From NCBI RefSeq assembly GCF_011064825.1, contig NZ_CP048751.1, forward strand, positions 1,922,001 through 1,986,000: a stretch of 64,000 bases of DNA. The letters are read 5' to 3'. Shown piece after piece: positions 1-7,912 of this stretch; the stretch's first letter is position 1; the number at the start of each line of letters is the position of its first letter. A program made the translations under genes and the position numbers. The notes under the pieces are model-generated. The model searched no databases. It was not told the DNA's origin and saw only the letters and a list, made by a program, of their open reading frames with translations. This stretch comes from Brevundimonas mediterranea (GTDB lineage: Bacteria; Pseudomonadota; Alphaproteobacteria; Caulobacterales; Caulobacteraceae).

Positions 1-238
1 CCTCGTCCTCTTCCAGCAGCTCATCGAGCCTGGCCTGGAACGGCGCCAGCCTCGGCAACGGCTGCACCGCCCGCCGATAGGCGAACTCCGCATCCGGCTC
101 CCGGATCGCCTTGCGCACCACCTTGCGCGACAATCGAAGGTCACGCGCGATCGCCTTGATCGCCTTCCCGGACGCAAACTCGCGCCGAATCCTCAACACC
201 GTCTCCAACACCAACATCCCGAACTCGCCGCCTGACAT
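1..238 (-). CDS. istA: IS21 family transposase IstA, N-terminal fragment (runs off the window)
   Basis: The frame starts with ATG at 238 and runs to the window edge without a stop, giving about 79 residues. The translation opens MSGGEFGMLVLETVLRIRRE and continues through an arginine/lysine-rich helix-turn-helix segment (KAIKAIARDLRLSRKVVRKA, residues 26-45). This is the typical DNA-binding N-terminus of IstA, before the DDE core. The rest of the gene lies left of the window, so it cannot be judged whether the transposase is intact. Confidence 0.8.
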   Translation of the reverse strand, partial: MSGGEFGMLVLETVLRIRREFASGKAIKAIARDLRLSRKVVRKAIREPDAEFAYRRAVQPLPRLAPFQARLDELLEEDE

Positions 239-272
239 CCGCCAAGCCGCCACCGTTAGACCTCAGGAATGA

Positions 273-333
273 GGGGTCCTTATTCGACGCCGATCACACC
301 GCTAACGGGGTCCCTTTTCCACGCCGATCCACA
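273..333 (-). repeat. Two terminal repeats of the IS21-family element
   Basis: On the minus strand the outer repeat (333-307) begins TGTGGATCGGCGTGG and ends GGGACCCC. The inner repeat (298-273) begins TGTGATCGGCGTCG and ends AGGACCCC. They differ at a few positions and are about 8 bp apart. Such repeats act as transposase binding sites in IS21 elements. The outer one is read through as the last codons of the adjoining HEPN-like gene. Confidence 0.7.
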
Positions 334-1351
334 GCCAGAGGTCGGCGAGCGGCTGAGAGGCGATTGCGGCGACCAAATTTTCCCGATTGAGGCCGGCGAT
401 CAGCGGCAGTAGCGCGGCGCGGAATTGTGGGACAGTCACGCCTGCCAGAATGCGGTAGTCAGCGAGCGCCGCGGGGTCGGCGTTGTCGATGGTCGCTTGA
501 AGGGCCGTCCGAGTCGGCTCCTGAAGCTGCGGCCAGAAATCCGGAAAAGCGGCGATGAACGCGATGGCGCGAGGGCGGTTCGCCGGCTCGAGGTTGTCTA
601 TGAGCCTGACGATCGCCAGCGATATATCCGGCCAGGCCTCAGCGGCGCGTTCGCGCACCGCGACCAGCGAGGGGATTATCTTGCGATGGAGCGGCTCCCA
701 TTGCGCGGGCACGCCCTTGAGAATGGATTTTGCGAGCACCGTGCCGAAGTTGCGGACGTTCTGAGCGCGGACGCGCGCCAGGTAGCGCTGGTCGACATAG
801 TCCAGGATGCGCGCGTATTCCGTTGGAAAGCCGGGCGACTGCACGTCGATGTCGTACAGCTCGAAGATCGCTTTGCCTTGCAAGGGCTCCTGCGACAGAA
901 CAAGATCGACCGCATTGACGAGGTGAAGCCGCACCAGCTCGGGCGACGGCGCGAAGAGATCCGCCTCGGCCGAGAAGGCCGGGTGCGCGCAAAGATGTCT
1001 ATCTTCGCGCAGGCGCTCCAGATGCGTTCGGGCGATGCGATTGACGACCTGAGTGTTGGCCGTTGCGTCTTCGAGGATGCCTCCCTCAAGCTGAAGCAGC
1101 TTGGGGATATCGCCTGTGACGGTCGCGTTGTCCCACGCCTGAAGAAATGCCGTGGCGGCCGCATCGCCCATAGCGCTCAGCTCGCGATACTTGGCGATCA
1201 GGTCGTAGACCAGGGCGACCCAGGCTGAGGTGAGTGCGCCACGCAGCGCGCCGGCCTTGTAGGCTTTCACCGCATCAAGAAAATACACCTTCGACTGCGG
1301 ATGCCGAATTCGGGTGATGAGGATGTCGAGATCAACAAATCCAGTGTCCAC
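302..1351 (-). CDS. HEPN-like protein, C-terminus replaced by IS21 end
   Basis: Last gene of a four-gene minus-strand cassette, 3 bp downstream of the preceding gene. The 349-aa product has an alpha-helical N-terminal half (residues about 25-160) with the motif R118-H-L-C-A-H123, which fits the R-x4-6-H signature of HEPN ribonuclease domains. The rest is helical and unrecognised. The final ten or so codons (W-I-G-V-E-K-G-P-R, stop at 302) are encoded by the terminal repeat of the IS21 element, so the native C-terminus is lost. HEPN RNases are common effectors in toxin-antitoxin and defence systems. That role is inferred here from one motif and the neighbours. An unrelated helical protein is possible. 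Confidence 0.6.
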   Translation of the reverse strand: MDTGFVDLDILITRIRHPQSKVYFLDAVKAYKAGALRGALTSAWVALVYDLIAKYRELSAMGDAAATAFLQAWDNATVTGDIPKLLQLEGGILEDATANTQVVNRIARTHLERLREDRHLCAHPAFSAEADLFAPSPELVRLHLVNAVDLVLSQEPLQGKAIFELYDIDVQSPGFPTEYARILDYVDQRYLARVRAQNVRNFGTVLAKSILKGVPAQWEPLHRKIIPSLVAVRERAAEAWPDISLAIVRLIDNLEPANRPRAIAFIAAFPDFWPQLQEPTRTALQATIDNADPAALADYRILAGVTVPQFRAALLPLIAGLNRENLVAAIASQPLADLWLWIGVEKGPR

Positions 1352-1354
1352 GGT

Positions 1355-2206
1355 TCAGACCCCTCCAATTATGTGTCGGTCCCCGCCGAGCGGGATGATC
1401 CAGCCACCAGCGCGGTCCGGTCGGGCGACCGCGAGCGGTCGCGGAAAGGTCTGGCGTGTGAGCGTGCGCAGCGCCTGTGCGAGTTCGGCATGGCCAAGGG
1501 GCTCGATCAGGTTGGCGACATGCAGGCGGAGCAGCCCGATGAACGGGGCGTCCTTGTCTTGCGGATCAATGGGAACGCCCTCGTCGATGGGATCGCGAAC
1601 CGACAGGTGAGCATCAGCGGGATTGGAATTGGCCACGCCCCAACGGGTGGCGACCGCGATCCGCTTTACGGTGACCTTTTGGCCTTTGACCGTCACGTCG
1701 ATGCGCCCGGCTTGTGTCCAGGCGCGCGCGAGTGCTTTCGCGGGGCCTCCCGGGTCGTGACAGCTCTTGGCCTCCGCGATCGTGAGCGAGGTCAGATCGG
1801 ATTTGCATGCGATCCAGTCAGGGAGGTCGCCTCGGGCGAGGCGCTTGATCCTGGCCTGCTTGCGGCGATCGAGATCGATCACTTGGTTGCCGAGATGGGC
1901 GAAAACGGAGAGGTCAAAATATCGTTCGAGATAAGCGCGGGCGACGAACCGCCCGAACAGGCCCGACAACGCGACCTTCACTTCGCGCGCCTGGCCCAGC
2001 GGCTGCCTGAAGAGGAAGGATGTGCCCGCGCCGGTCGGGGCGAGGAGAGCATCCAGGATCGACCAGGCGCCATAGGCTGCGCCCGGCGTCTGGAGCACTT
2101 CGCGGATGCCGGCGTCTTCGATGTCGGAGACGTCCAGCGCGATGGTCGCGCCCGGGAACGGGTCCAGTGATGGCGGCGTGAAGTTGTAGATGAAGGTTCG
2201 GGTCAT
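1355..2206 (-). CDS. Conserved unknown protein with PD-(D/E)xK nuclease-like motif
   Basis: Third gene of the hipB-hipA cassette. Its ATG overlaps the hipA stop (ATGA, 2203-2206), which suggests translational coupling. The 283-aa protein has a helix (residues 84-100), a basic stretch (about 114-125), then P129-D130-W and, after a short strand, E145-A-K147. Spacing and order resemble the D...(D/E)xK core of PD-(D/E)xK nucleases. No signal peptide or membrane segment is visible. No family is recognised with certainty. A nucleic-acid-cleaving or DNA-binding partner of the HipA kinase is inferred from context. Confidence 0.55.
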   Translation of the reverse strand: MTRTFIYNFTPPSLDPFPGATIALDVSDIEDAGIREVLQTPGAAYGAWSILDALLAPTGAGTSFLFRQPLGQAREVKVALSGLFGRFVARAYLERYFDLSVFAHLGNQVIDLDRRKQARIKRLARGDLPDWIACKSDLTSLTIAEAKSCHDPGGPAKALARAWTQAGRIDVTVKGQKVTVKRIAVATRWGVANSNPADAHLSVRDPIDEGVPIDPQDKDAPFIGLLRLHVANLIEPLGHAELAQALRTLTRQTFPRPLAVARPDRAGGWIIPLGGDRHIIGGV

Positions 2207-3450
2207 AGCGCCAGCGCCCGCTTGAGATCATCGTGCTCGAAGGCGCTGGCCATCCGGGTAATTTCGGCGGAGCGGGCGCCGACGGCCTTGGCGGTGTCAC
2301 GCCACGTCGCGGTCACGGTCGCGACCTCTTTGATGATGGCGCGGGCCTGCTGCAGCGTGAGGCCGAAGAACTCCGAAGCCGCCTCAAGCAGGTCGAGCGA
2401 GCAAGTGCCCTCATCGAGGTCGATGTTGGTCGTCAGCACACGCGCCTTGAGGTCGGTGGGCACAGGGTTGAGGTCGTAAGCGGGAGAGAGGGACCATCCC
2501 GTCTTGCCGAGCCAAAGGAAGCCATGGTTGCGCAGGTGATCATCGACATTGGAAATCAGCACGTTGAGGACGACCCGCCGATAGAGGGCATGAGCGTCGG
2601 TCTTCCCCTGAGCGCCATGTTGCGTAAGCGCGTCGACGATCTCCGGGTAGCTGCCGCGCTCGCCGTCCTTGGCGCCCATCATCGCCATGGCTGACAGGAA
2701 AGGCGTGCGGATCGGGCCGGCGCGATCGAAGCGCCGCGACAGCATCACCGCCTTGCCGGCGACCTCAATGAGTTCATGGTGAGGGGTGGTGATGCCCGCC
2801 TGGCCAGCCAGTCGGAGCGCGATCTCTTCCCACGTCTCTATGCTGTATTCGTCGGTCTCCTTCGGAAATTTGGCGATGGAGAGGTGTCCGTGCTGGTCGA
2901 TGACCGACGCTTTGGGCCGGGCCCCGCCCAGGGAAGAGCCGGGGGCGAAGATGAGTTGAAGGTCCTCGTCCGTTTCCTCGTCGCGGAGGACCCGTTCGGT
3001 GATCTGGAGCAGCCGCCCGAGTTCGATCAGGGCGGGGACGCCGGCGCGGATCGGGGCCTGGAACATATCTTCGCCCGCCCAACGAAATCTGAGGGCCCCC
3101 AGGCGGGTCTCGTCGGCGACGCCGAGCAGGTAATCGCTTTCCGCAAGGGTGCGAACGGCGCGGCCTTCGCGTTCGGCAAGGCGGCGTTCGGCCCGTTGCA
3201 TAAGACGTCGCCCCCATGTGTCGGGCGCTGAGTCTCCGATGGAGCCGAAAGTCGCCAGTCCGGCAGGAGGGGCGAAGGCACCGCGGGTCAGGGCAAGGGC
3301 AGGCTCTAGCGAGAACCGGTCTGGATCGGCGAGCCACGCGCCATCATATTCGAAAAGGATGGTCTCCGTGCCTCGAACGCGATTGCTCCTCGCCAGGCCG
3401 ATAGGGCGCGTGCGTCCATCCAGGTCGAGATGTACCTCAAAGTCAGTCAT
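2203..3450 (-). CDS. hipA: HipA-family serine/threonine kinase toxin
   Basis: The product is 415 aa, starting MTDFEVHLDL. The start was placed at 3450 because the upstream in-frame sequence only encodes the antisense of hipB, and the family starts with a short HipA N-terminal domain. Visible HipA features are the flexible G-S172-S-L-G-G-A-R-P-K loop (residues 171-180), a lysine in SIAKFP (K194), the catalytic N301-x-D303-D-H-x2-N308, and the metal-binding D326 in SPAYDLNP. Known HipA kinases phosphorylate aminoacyl-tRNA synthetases (GltX in E. coli) and cause growth arrest. The start overlaps the hipB end by 8 bp, as in other hipBA modules. All catalytic residues are present, so the kinase is probably active. 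Confidence 0.9.
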   Translation of the reverse strand: MTDFEVHLDLDGRTRPIGLARSNRVRGTETILFEYDGAWLADPDRFSLEPALALTRGAFAPPAGLATFGSIGDSAPDTWGRRLMQRAERRLAEREGRAVRTLAESDYLLGVADETRLGALRFRWAGEDMFQAPIRAGVPALIELGRLLQITERVLRDEETDEDLQLIFAPGSSLGGARPKASVIDQHGHLSIAKFPKETDEYSIETWEEIALRLAGQAGITTPHHELIEVAGKAVMLSRRFDRAGPIRTPFLSAMAMMGAKDGERGSYPEIVDALTQHGAQGKTDAHALYRRVVLNVLISNVDDHLRNHGFLWLGKTGWSLSPAYDLNPVPTDLKARVLTTNIDLDEGTCSLDLLEAASEFFGLTLQQARAIIKEVATVTATWRDTAKAVGARSAEITRMASAFEHDDLKRALAL

Positions 3451-3778
3451 CGCGAGATGATCCGCCTGTTCGCTTGAGATGGACGCGCTTGGGCAGTTCC
3501 GCGCTGGCCAGCGCTTGTCCGACCGGGTCGTTGCCGATGTCGGCGATCTGGCCCAGACCGTCGAGCAGGCCGAGCGCCTGAAGGACGCCAGCATAGATGC
3601 CGATGCTGACATTGGTGTCGCCAGCCTCGATCTTCTGCAGGGTCGAACGGGACGTGAAGGCGCGCTCCGCGACGACGGCCATTGGCAGCCGCCGACGCCG
3701 ACGGGCGTCGTGGATGTCCGCGCCGAGCTTTCGCATGACGCGCCGCACGGCGGCGGGAGGCGTATGTGGTGTAGGCAT
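3443..3778 (-). CDS. hipB: HipB-like XRE-family antitoxin/repressor
   Basis: A 111-aa helix-turn-helix protein. HTH residues are about 33-58, with the recognition segment S43-R-S-T-L-Q-K-I-E-A-G, typical of Cro/C1-XRE regulators. The ATG at 3778 is preceded by an AAGGTG ribosome-binding site at good spacing. An alternative GTG 15 bp upstream would place that site inside the gene. As antitoxin it would bind HipA and repress the operon. It overlaps hipA by 8 bp and leads the four-gene cassette hipB-hipA-PD-(D/E)xK-HEPN. Confidence 0.85.
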   Translation of the reverse strand: MPTPHTPPAAVRRVMRKLGADIHDARRRRRLPMAVVAERAFTSRSTLQKIEAGDTNVSIGIYAGVLQALGLLDGLGQIADIGNDPVGQALASAELPKRVHLKRTGGSSRDD

Positions 3779-3790
3779 TTGACACCTTCG

Positions 3791-3817
3791 CACTACGGAT
3801 TGGCCTAATATGTAGTA
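3791..3817 (-). promoter_or_regulatory. Possible HipB operator/promoter of the hipBA cassette
   Basis: Just upstream of hipB, CACTAC (3791-3796) and GTAGTA (3812-3817) form a short inverted repeat around an AT-richer stretch that includes TATTAG on the minus strand. XRE antitoxins commonly bind such dyads over their own promoter. The arms are only five bases of exact match, so this is tentative. Confidence 0.3.
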
Positions 3818-3854
3818 CGAAGCTTACAATTTATCTACCCCTCGCAGAGAGCGC

Positions 3855-4406
3855 CTAGCGGGCTTGCTTAACTGCTTTCATGATGCTCAAGGCGACCGAG
3901 AGGCTCAGACCCATGTCCAGGCACAACTTGAAGAACTCTTCCGAAGCCTGATGGGCCTCCAGACCGTATTGACGCACGAGTTTGCGGGCGTGTTTGCCAA
4001 GCGGGATAGCGTCGCTGAGCGAGACCCACTCGGGATTGCCGGCTTGTTCCTCGAAATCGAGAATAAGCGCTTCCGGCAAGTCGGCGCCGAGCAATATGTA
4101 GCGAAGGTGCTTGATGAAATTCGGGTGCGTATAGATGTCTTCGCCCCGGCAGTTATTGCGTTCGAACCCGCCCTTTCTCGACGCTTTGATCCGGCCGGGA
4201 TTGTATTCGACATCGTTCCAGTAGCGGACCCTCTGGGGCGGCACGCCGTCTCGCTCGCTGAGCGAAGCCAGGAGGGCGAGAATGGGTTCGGCATTCGCGT
4301 TGTAGGCGGCATGGGCTTCATCGTGATTGCGATGAGACAGGCGCAGGTCGATCTTGGAGACCAGCGCTTCTTCGGCCTCGGTTAGGGCTATGCGGTACTT
4401 ATCCAT
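3855..4406 (-). CDS. Unknown 183-aa soluble protein
   Basis: I do not recognise a family. The protein starts MDKYRIALTEAEEALVSKID and is rich in charged helices. It has a compact central segment with a YWNDVEYNPGRI motif (residues 62-73) and a C-terminal helical bundle (about 145-180) containing E-E-F-F-K-L-C-L-D. There is no signal peptide, membrane segment or metal cluster. It lies on the same strand as hipB, 76 bp upstream of it, and downstream of the Mrr-like pair. A 200-bp gap separates it from that pair, so it may have its own promoter. Island context suggests an accessory or defence role only by association. Confidence 0.6.
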   Translation of the reverse strand: MDKYRIALTEAEEALVSKIDLRLSHRNHDEAHAAYNANAEPILALLASLSERDGVPPQRVRYWNDVEYNPGRIKASRKGGFERNNCRGEDIYTHPNFIKHLRYILLGADLPEALILDFEEQAGNPEWVSLSDAIPLGKHARKLVRQYGLEAHQASEEFFKLCLDMGLSLSVALSIMKAVKQAR

Positions 4407-4606
4407 GCGATCCTTTCATCTGTCTTCAGCAGGGGATGACCAAACAATGCCGCCAAGGCTGATGGCAGCGAAACCGGCGGTGCAGGCGCCCGCACGTCAG
4501 AATGTCACGAGATAGGCGGGGTAGAACAACTCAACGGGCCCAAGCACATGCCTGTCCTTGAGGACGCTGGCGCGCCCTGCGCGTACTTCAGGGCCGCACG
4601 GCTTTT

Positions 4607-5539
4607 TCACCAGGAATGTTGCGGGAGCGGTGCAAGGTCAGCGGCAAGGAGCAATCGATTCAAGGTTGTGACCACGCGACGCCGCTTGTCTTCCAAAGCC
4701 TGTTGAACCGCGAAGTTCGGGATCATCAGCCAGTCATTGTGCTGGCTTACATCGCCGTTTCGCTCGGCTCTCAGCAAGGTGGTCCTGAAGTCGTTCAGCT
4801 CACCGGCGAGAGCCTCAGCTCCAAGACGAAGATCGTCATCGTTGAGCGTGCGAACCCCACCAATAGCCCGTTGCACCCGTCTCCCCTCCCTGTCGAGAAG
4901 ATCACCGGTCGCGAGAAGGCGCTGAGTGTCGATTAGGGCCTGTTTGAAATTGTCGGCATGCTCGCAGCTCAACGGGTCGCGAAACGCAGGACGATCAAAA
5001 GCGACCGCGAAAAGCCCGAGCAGTTTCTGATCGCGCTCGGGCGCCGTGAGCCCCTGGGCGACGGTCCGATAATATTCATCCTGCAGCCGTGCATCGCGAT
5101 TCAGGACCGCGTCATAGTCGCCCCAGGACCAGGTCAGGACACCGAACTTTCCAACCTTCTTGCGGGCAGCCGCCATGGCGGCCGCCTTGTTCTGGATTGC
5201 CCGGTCCGGCTTGGCCGTCGTCGCGAGAATAAACAGGTCCAGTTTCGCCGGATGGCTCTCGGCGCGCCGGACAGCGTCCGTCAACGCCTTGACCGTGATG
5301 GCCCCGCCAGCCAGAAGCACATTGTCCGCGTCGCGCTCATCGCGCTGTTTGCACTGGATGCCGATTGTGCGGCCATCTTCCGCCTGAACGAGCACGTCGA
5401 GTCCGTTCTGGCTCTGGCCCTGCCGCCCGACCTTCTGCGGCGTCGGGTCGCCGAACACGACACGGGCCGCGCCTACGGTCAGGTCTTCGAACTGCTGCCA
5501 ATAGGCGGGCGGAGCGTGCCCCTGTGTAAGATCAGGCAT
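4607..5539 (-). CDS. Mrr-type restriction endonuclease-like protein
   Basis: A 310-aa protein whose N-terminus has the Mrr/PD-(D/E)xK arrangement: E18 in YWQQFEDLT, then G46-L-D48-V-L-V and G60-I-Q62-C-K64, the D...QxK core seen in Mrr-like nucleases. The remaining 200 residues are helical and unassigned. Mrr-like domains cut DNA and are frequent effectors in anti-phage systems. It follows a 108-aa gene after a 12-bp gap, so the two are likely an operon. The product could be a type IV restriction enzyme or the effector of a signalling system. No cyclase or sensor is adjacent. Confidence 0.7.
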   Translation of the reverse strand: MPDLTQGHAPPAYWQQFEDLTVGAARVVFGDPTPQKVGRQGQSQNGLDVLVQAEDGRTIGIQCKQRDERDADNVLLAGGAITVKALTDAVRRAESHPAKLDLFILATTAKPDRAIQNKAAAMAAARKKVGKFGVLTWSWGDYDAVLNRDARLQDEYYRTVAQGLTAPERDQKLLGLFAVAFDRPAFRDPLSCEHADNFKQALIDTQRLLATGDLLDREGRRVQRAIGGVRTLNDDDLRLGAEALAGELNDFRTTLLRAERNGDVSQHNDWLMIPNFAVQQALEDKRRRVVTTLNRLLLAADLAPLPQHSW

Positions 5540-5551
5540 GGGGCGTCCTTA

Positions 5552-5878
5552 TCAGCGCAAGCGGGCGATGTTTGCGACGTAGCCGCCCAGAGAGGTTGGC
5601 TGCGTGACCTTGCCCCAGTACCGGGCGCTCGCGCTTGACACCTTTCGGAGGATCAGGAGGTCGAGATCAGAATCGAGGCCGGCGACCACCGCCTTGCCGA
5701 CCACGTCGATGTCATCATCGGCTTCGAACAGAATGAACGAGGTCGTCTCGTCCCAGTAGCCCGAGTCGAAGACCTGGACGGCCGCATAGATCGACTGGCG
5801 GCGAAGAGACTCGACGCCTTTCGCTGCAGAACGTTCAGTCGCGACCATGAAGCTCAGCCAATAGTTTGCAGTGGCCAT
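5552..5878 (-). CDS. Small unknown protein paired with the Mrr-like nuclease
   Basis: A 108-aa soluble protein starting MATANYWLSFMVATE. A GTG/ATG-like start five codons upstream is possible. Alternating strands and helices (F-I-L-F-E-A-D-D-D-I-D-V-V-G-K, then D-L-D-L-L-I-L-R-K-V) suggest a small alpha/beta, perhaps ferredoxin-like, fold. The family is not recognised. It is the first gene of a two-gene minus-strand operon with the nuclease 12 bp downstream. This arrangement would suit a regulator, antitoxin or specificity subunit. Confidence 0.6.
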   Translation of the reverse strand: MATANYWLSFMVATERSAAKGVESLRRQSIYAAVQVFDSGYWDETTSFILFEADDDIDVVGKAVVAGLDSDLDLLILRKVSSASARYWGKVTQPTSLGGYVANIARLR

Positions 5879-6068
5879 GTGCGGCACCCCCATCCCGTCG
5901 AAAACTCGACCATCGGAGATATGGATACGGCAAAGCTAGGCCGCAATCGCGGGTGGCCGTATCGCGCGACTACCGCGCAACGGTCGCGCACAGGAGGATC
6001 AATCCCTTTGTGCGGTTCGCCCTATGTTCTCGCCGTGCTAGGGCTGACGCGTCAACCCGGAGCCGGCC

Positions 6069-6941
6069 GTGAAACGCCTTTTCGATCATTACGAGCAGAT
6101 GACCCACAACGCGGTCAAGCCGGTCGCCGACCGATTCGGCCTGTCCATTTTTCCGAAAGTTCGGGTCGCGGACGTGATTGATCCCGACGAGGTCGGGGCA
6201 ACCGGCGACCTCAAGACCTACGCGCTAAAAGCGCACTTCGATTTTGTGATCTGTCGCAATGACTGTGACCCGGTCTACGCGATCGAGTTCGACGGAGCGT
6301 CGCACCGAAGTGTCCGCCAGCGGGAGCGAGACGCCAAGAAGGACGAGCTCTGCAAGCGAGATAACCTGCCGATCCTTCGGATTCACAGCGAGCATCTAAC
6401 TACTGGCTACAGCCATCTCACTTTGCTTGGCTGGCTGGTCGAAGTGGCCGAGATGAAGGTGGCGTTCGACGCGGAGCAAGAAGCAGGGCGGATTTCTTGG
6501 GAAGAGGATTTCGACCCGTTTTTCCTTATGAGCATTGAGCCGGGCGAGCCGAAGTTTCCTTACTGGATCTCCGGGTTGCCGCGGGTGCGCATCGAGCGGC
6601 TGCACAAGCGCGGCCTGATCCACCATCCGTGCGGATCCGGCTTCTTTGGTCTGACGGACGACAAGCTTTATCGAGGCGCAGAACTGATCGCCGTCACCCC
6701 GACGGTCGGAATCCTGCTCAAGGGCGCGATGCGCGATCAGAACTTCCCGGCGCCCTTTGGCGACCTCCTGAGTGAAATTCTGTCCGTCAAGTTGGCCGAC
6801 CGTGTCCAGCACTGGGTTCAGAGCGGCGAGGGCGGCAAACCGATGGAGGCTGTTTATGCGGAAGCCCGCGACCTGATGGGGGGCCTCCAGCTCCGAGGGA
6901 GTCATTCCTGCGGCGACGTCACAGATCGGTGGCACCTGTGA
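6069..6941 (+). CDS. DUF2726-like PD-(D/E)xK nuclease-fold protein
   Basis: A 290-aa protein. Residues 57-105 carry HFDFVICR, then A71-I-E73-F-D75-G-A-S-H79, R87-D88-x-K90-K, and P101-I-L-R-I. This is the pattern of DUF2726/Vsr-like restriction-fold domains, in which E/D and the D-x-K lysine form the active site. The C-terminal half is unassigned. The start ATG at 6069 follows 190 bp of non-coding sequence shared with the divergent small gene. The next gene starts 24 bp downstream on the same strand, so the two are probably co-transcribed. Confidence 0.6.
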   Translation: MKRLFDHYEQMTHNAVKPVADRFGLSIFPKVRVADVIDPDEVGATGDLKTYALKAHFDFVICRNDCDPVYAIEFDGASHRSVRQRERDAKKDELCKRDNLPILRIHSEHLTTGYSHLTLLGWLVEVAEMKVAFDAEQEAGRISWEEDFDPFFLMSIEPGEPKFPYWISGLPRVRIERLHKRGLIHHPCGSGFFGLTDDKLYRGAELIAVTPTVGILLKGAMRDQNFPAPFGDLLSEILSVKLADRVQHWVQSGEGGKPMEAVYAEARDLMGGLQLRGSHSCGDVTDRWHL

Positions 6942-6965
6942 CATTGTTTTCCGGAAAGGGCGAGC

Positions 6966-7784
6966 ATGCAGTTCCGTCATGAGGCCCGTCAGGCACTTGC
7001 GCGGGCGAAGGCGCTGCTGGCCCAAGGTGACGACCAGGCGCTACGCTATGCCGCCTTGGAACTGCGCCTGACGCTCGAGGCGATCGCTTACGACCGGCTG
7101 CACGACTACAGGCGAGATGTCCCGCCCAGCGTCTATGAGACGTGGCAGCCACCTAAGGTTCTGAGGCTGCTTCTTGAAATCGACCCTCGGGCCGATACTC
7201 CACAGACCGTCAAGATCGCCCGCAACCTGGCTCCCGGAGTGGATGACGCGCGCGCCGCTGTCTTCTTCGAGCAGCCCATCCGCCAAGCGACGTTGAAGGA
7301 CAATTACGGCGCCATTGGGAGCTACCTGCACTTCCCGACCCTGAAGCAGCTAAATGAAAAGGGCGGCCCCGATTTCGAAAAGTTGCGGCGGCGATGCGAA
7401 GCCTTGGTTGAGGAACTCGATCCTGTCGTCACGCCAGCGAAGACCTCCTTCATTATGGGGACCTTCTCTCACTGCCCGTGCTTCAGATGTGGCGAGGACA
7501 TGCGCAAACGCTTGCCGCGCGACGAAGCAGGTCAGTTTCCTGCAAAATGCGTAGCCTGCGGCGCTGACCATCTCGTCTTCTTCGAGGAGGACGGGGAGGG
7601 AAAATGGACAACGAAAGCCTTTCCAGCGCCATGCGCACACGAGAATTGCGACGGTATCCATCGGATTTTTCCCGACGAGATCCGCCAGGGTTTCCAATGG
7701 ACCTGTGACGCGTGCGGCCGCGATAGCGTGTTCGACTTCGCGATATGCCCAGTTCTTCCGCCCGAGACATCCAGCCAATGCTGA
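6966..7784 (+). CDS. Unknown protein, helical N-terminus plus C-terminal zinc ribbons
   Basis: A 272-aa protein. The N-terminal 160 residues are helical, with RYAALELRLTLEAIAYDR (28-45) and a GSYLH motif near 118-122. The first of these resembles HEPN/DUF4145-type helices. The C-terminus has four cysteine pairs: C172-x2-C175, C195-x2-C198, C223-x4-C228 and C247-x2-C250, consistent with two zinc ribbons. It directly follows the DUF2726-like gene on the same strand, 24 bp downstream. A nucleic-acid-binding role is plausible. The function is unknown. Confidence 0.55.
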   Translation: MQFRHEARQALARAKALLAQGDDQALRYAALELRLTLEAIAYDRLHDYRRDVPPSVYETWQPPKVLRLLLEIDPRADTPQTVKIARNLAPGVDDARAAVFFEQPIRQATLKDNYGAIGSYLHFPTLKQLNEKGGPDFEKLRRRCEALVEELDPVVTPAKTSFIMGTFSHCPCFRCGEDMRKRLPRDEAGQFPAKCVACGADHLVFFEEDGEGKWTTKAFPAPCAHENCDGIHRIFPDEIRQGFQWTCDACGRDSVFDFAICPVLPPETSSQC

Positions 7785-7912
7785 AGGGTCGGATTGATCG
7801 AAATTGCAGGTTTATTGGTCGGCCTATTGGGGCGCCCTGAGTGTCGTAACTTGCGGCCTGTCAAACTCGGATTGGATCCTTATGGCATACCTGCCCATCA
7901 GAGAGACGCTTG

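Larger units (their letters stand above)
1..333 (-). mobile_element. IS21-family insertion sequence, right-hand end only
   Basis: The window opens inside an IS21-type element. It carries the 5' part of an istA-like transposase gene reading toward lower coordinates, preceded by two imperfect copies of a terminal repeat. Read on the minus strand, the outer copy starts TGTGGATCGGCGT at position 333. IS21 elements typically have several terminal repeats and ends beginning with TG, which fits. The rest of the element, including istB and the other end, lies outside the window. The outer end falls inside the reading frame of the neighbouring gene, so the element interrupted that gene. Confidence 0.8.

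Noticed and set aside
2203..3612. HipA with a 54-residue N-terminal extension
   Set aside because: The extension is the alternative-frame reading of hipB and lacks any HipA similarity. ATG 3450 gives the usual family start.
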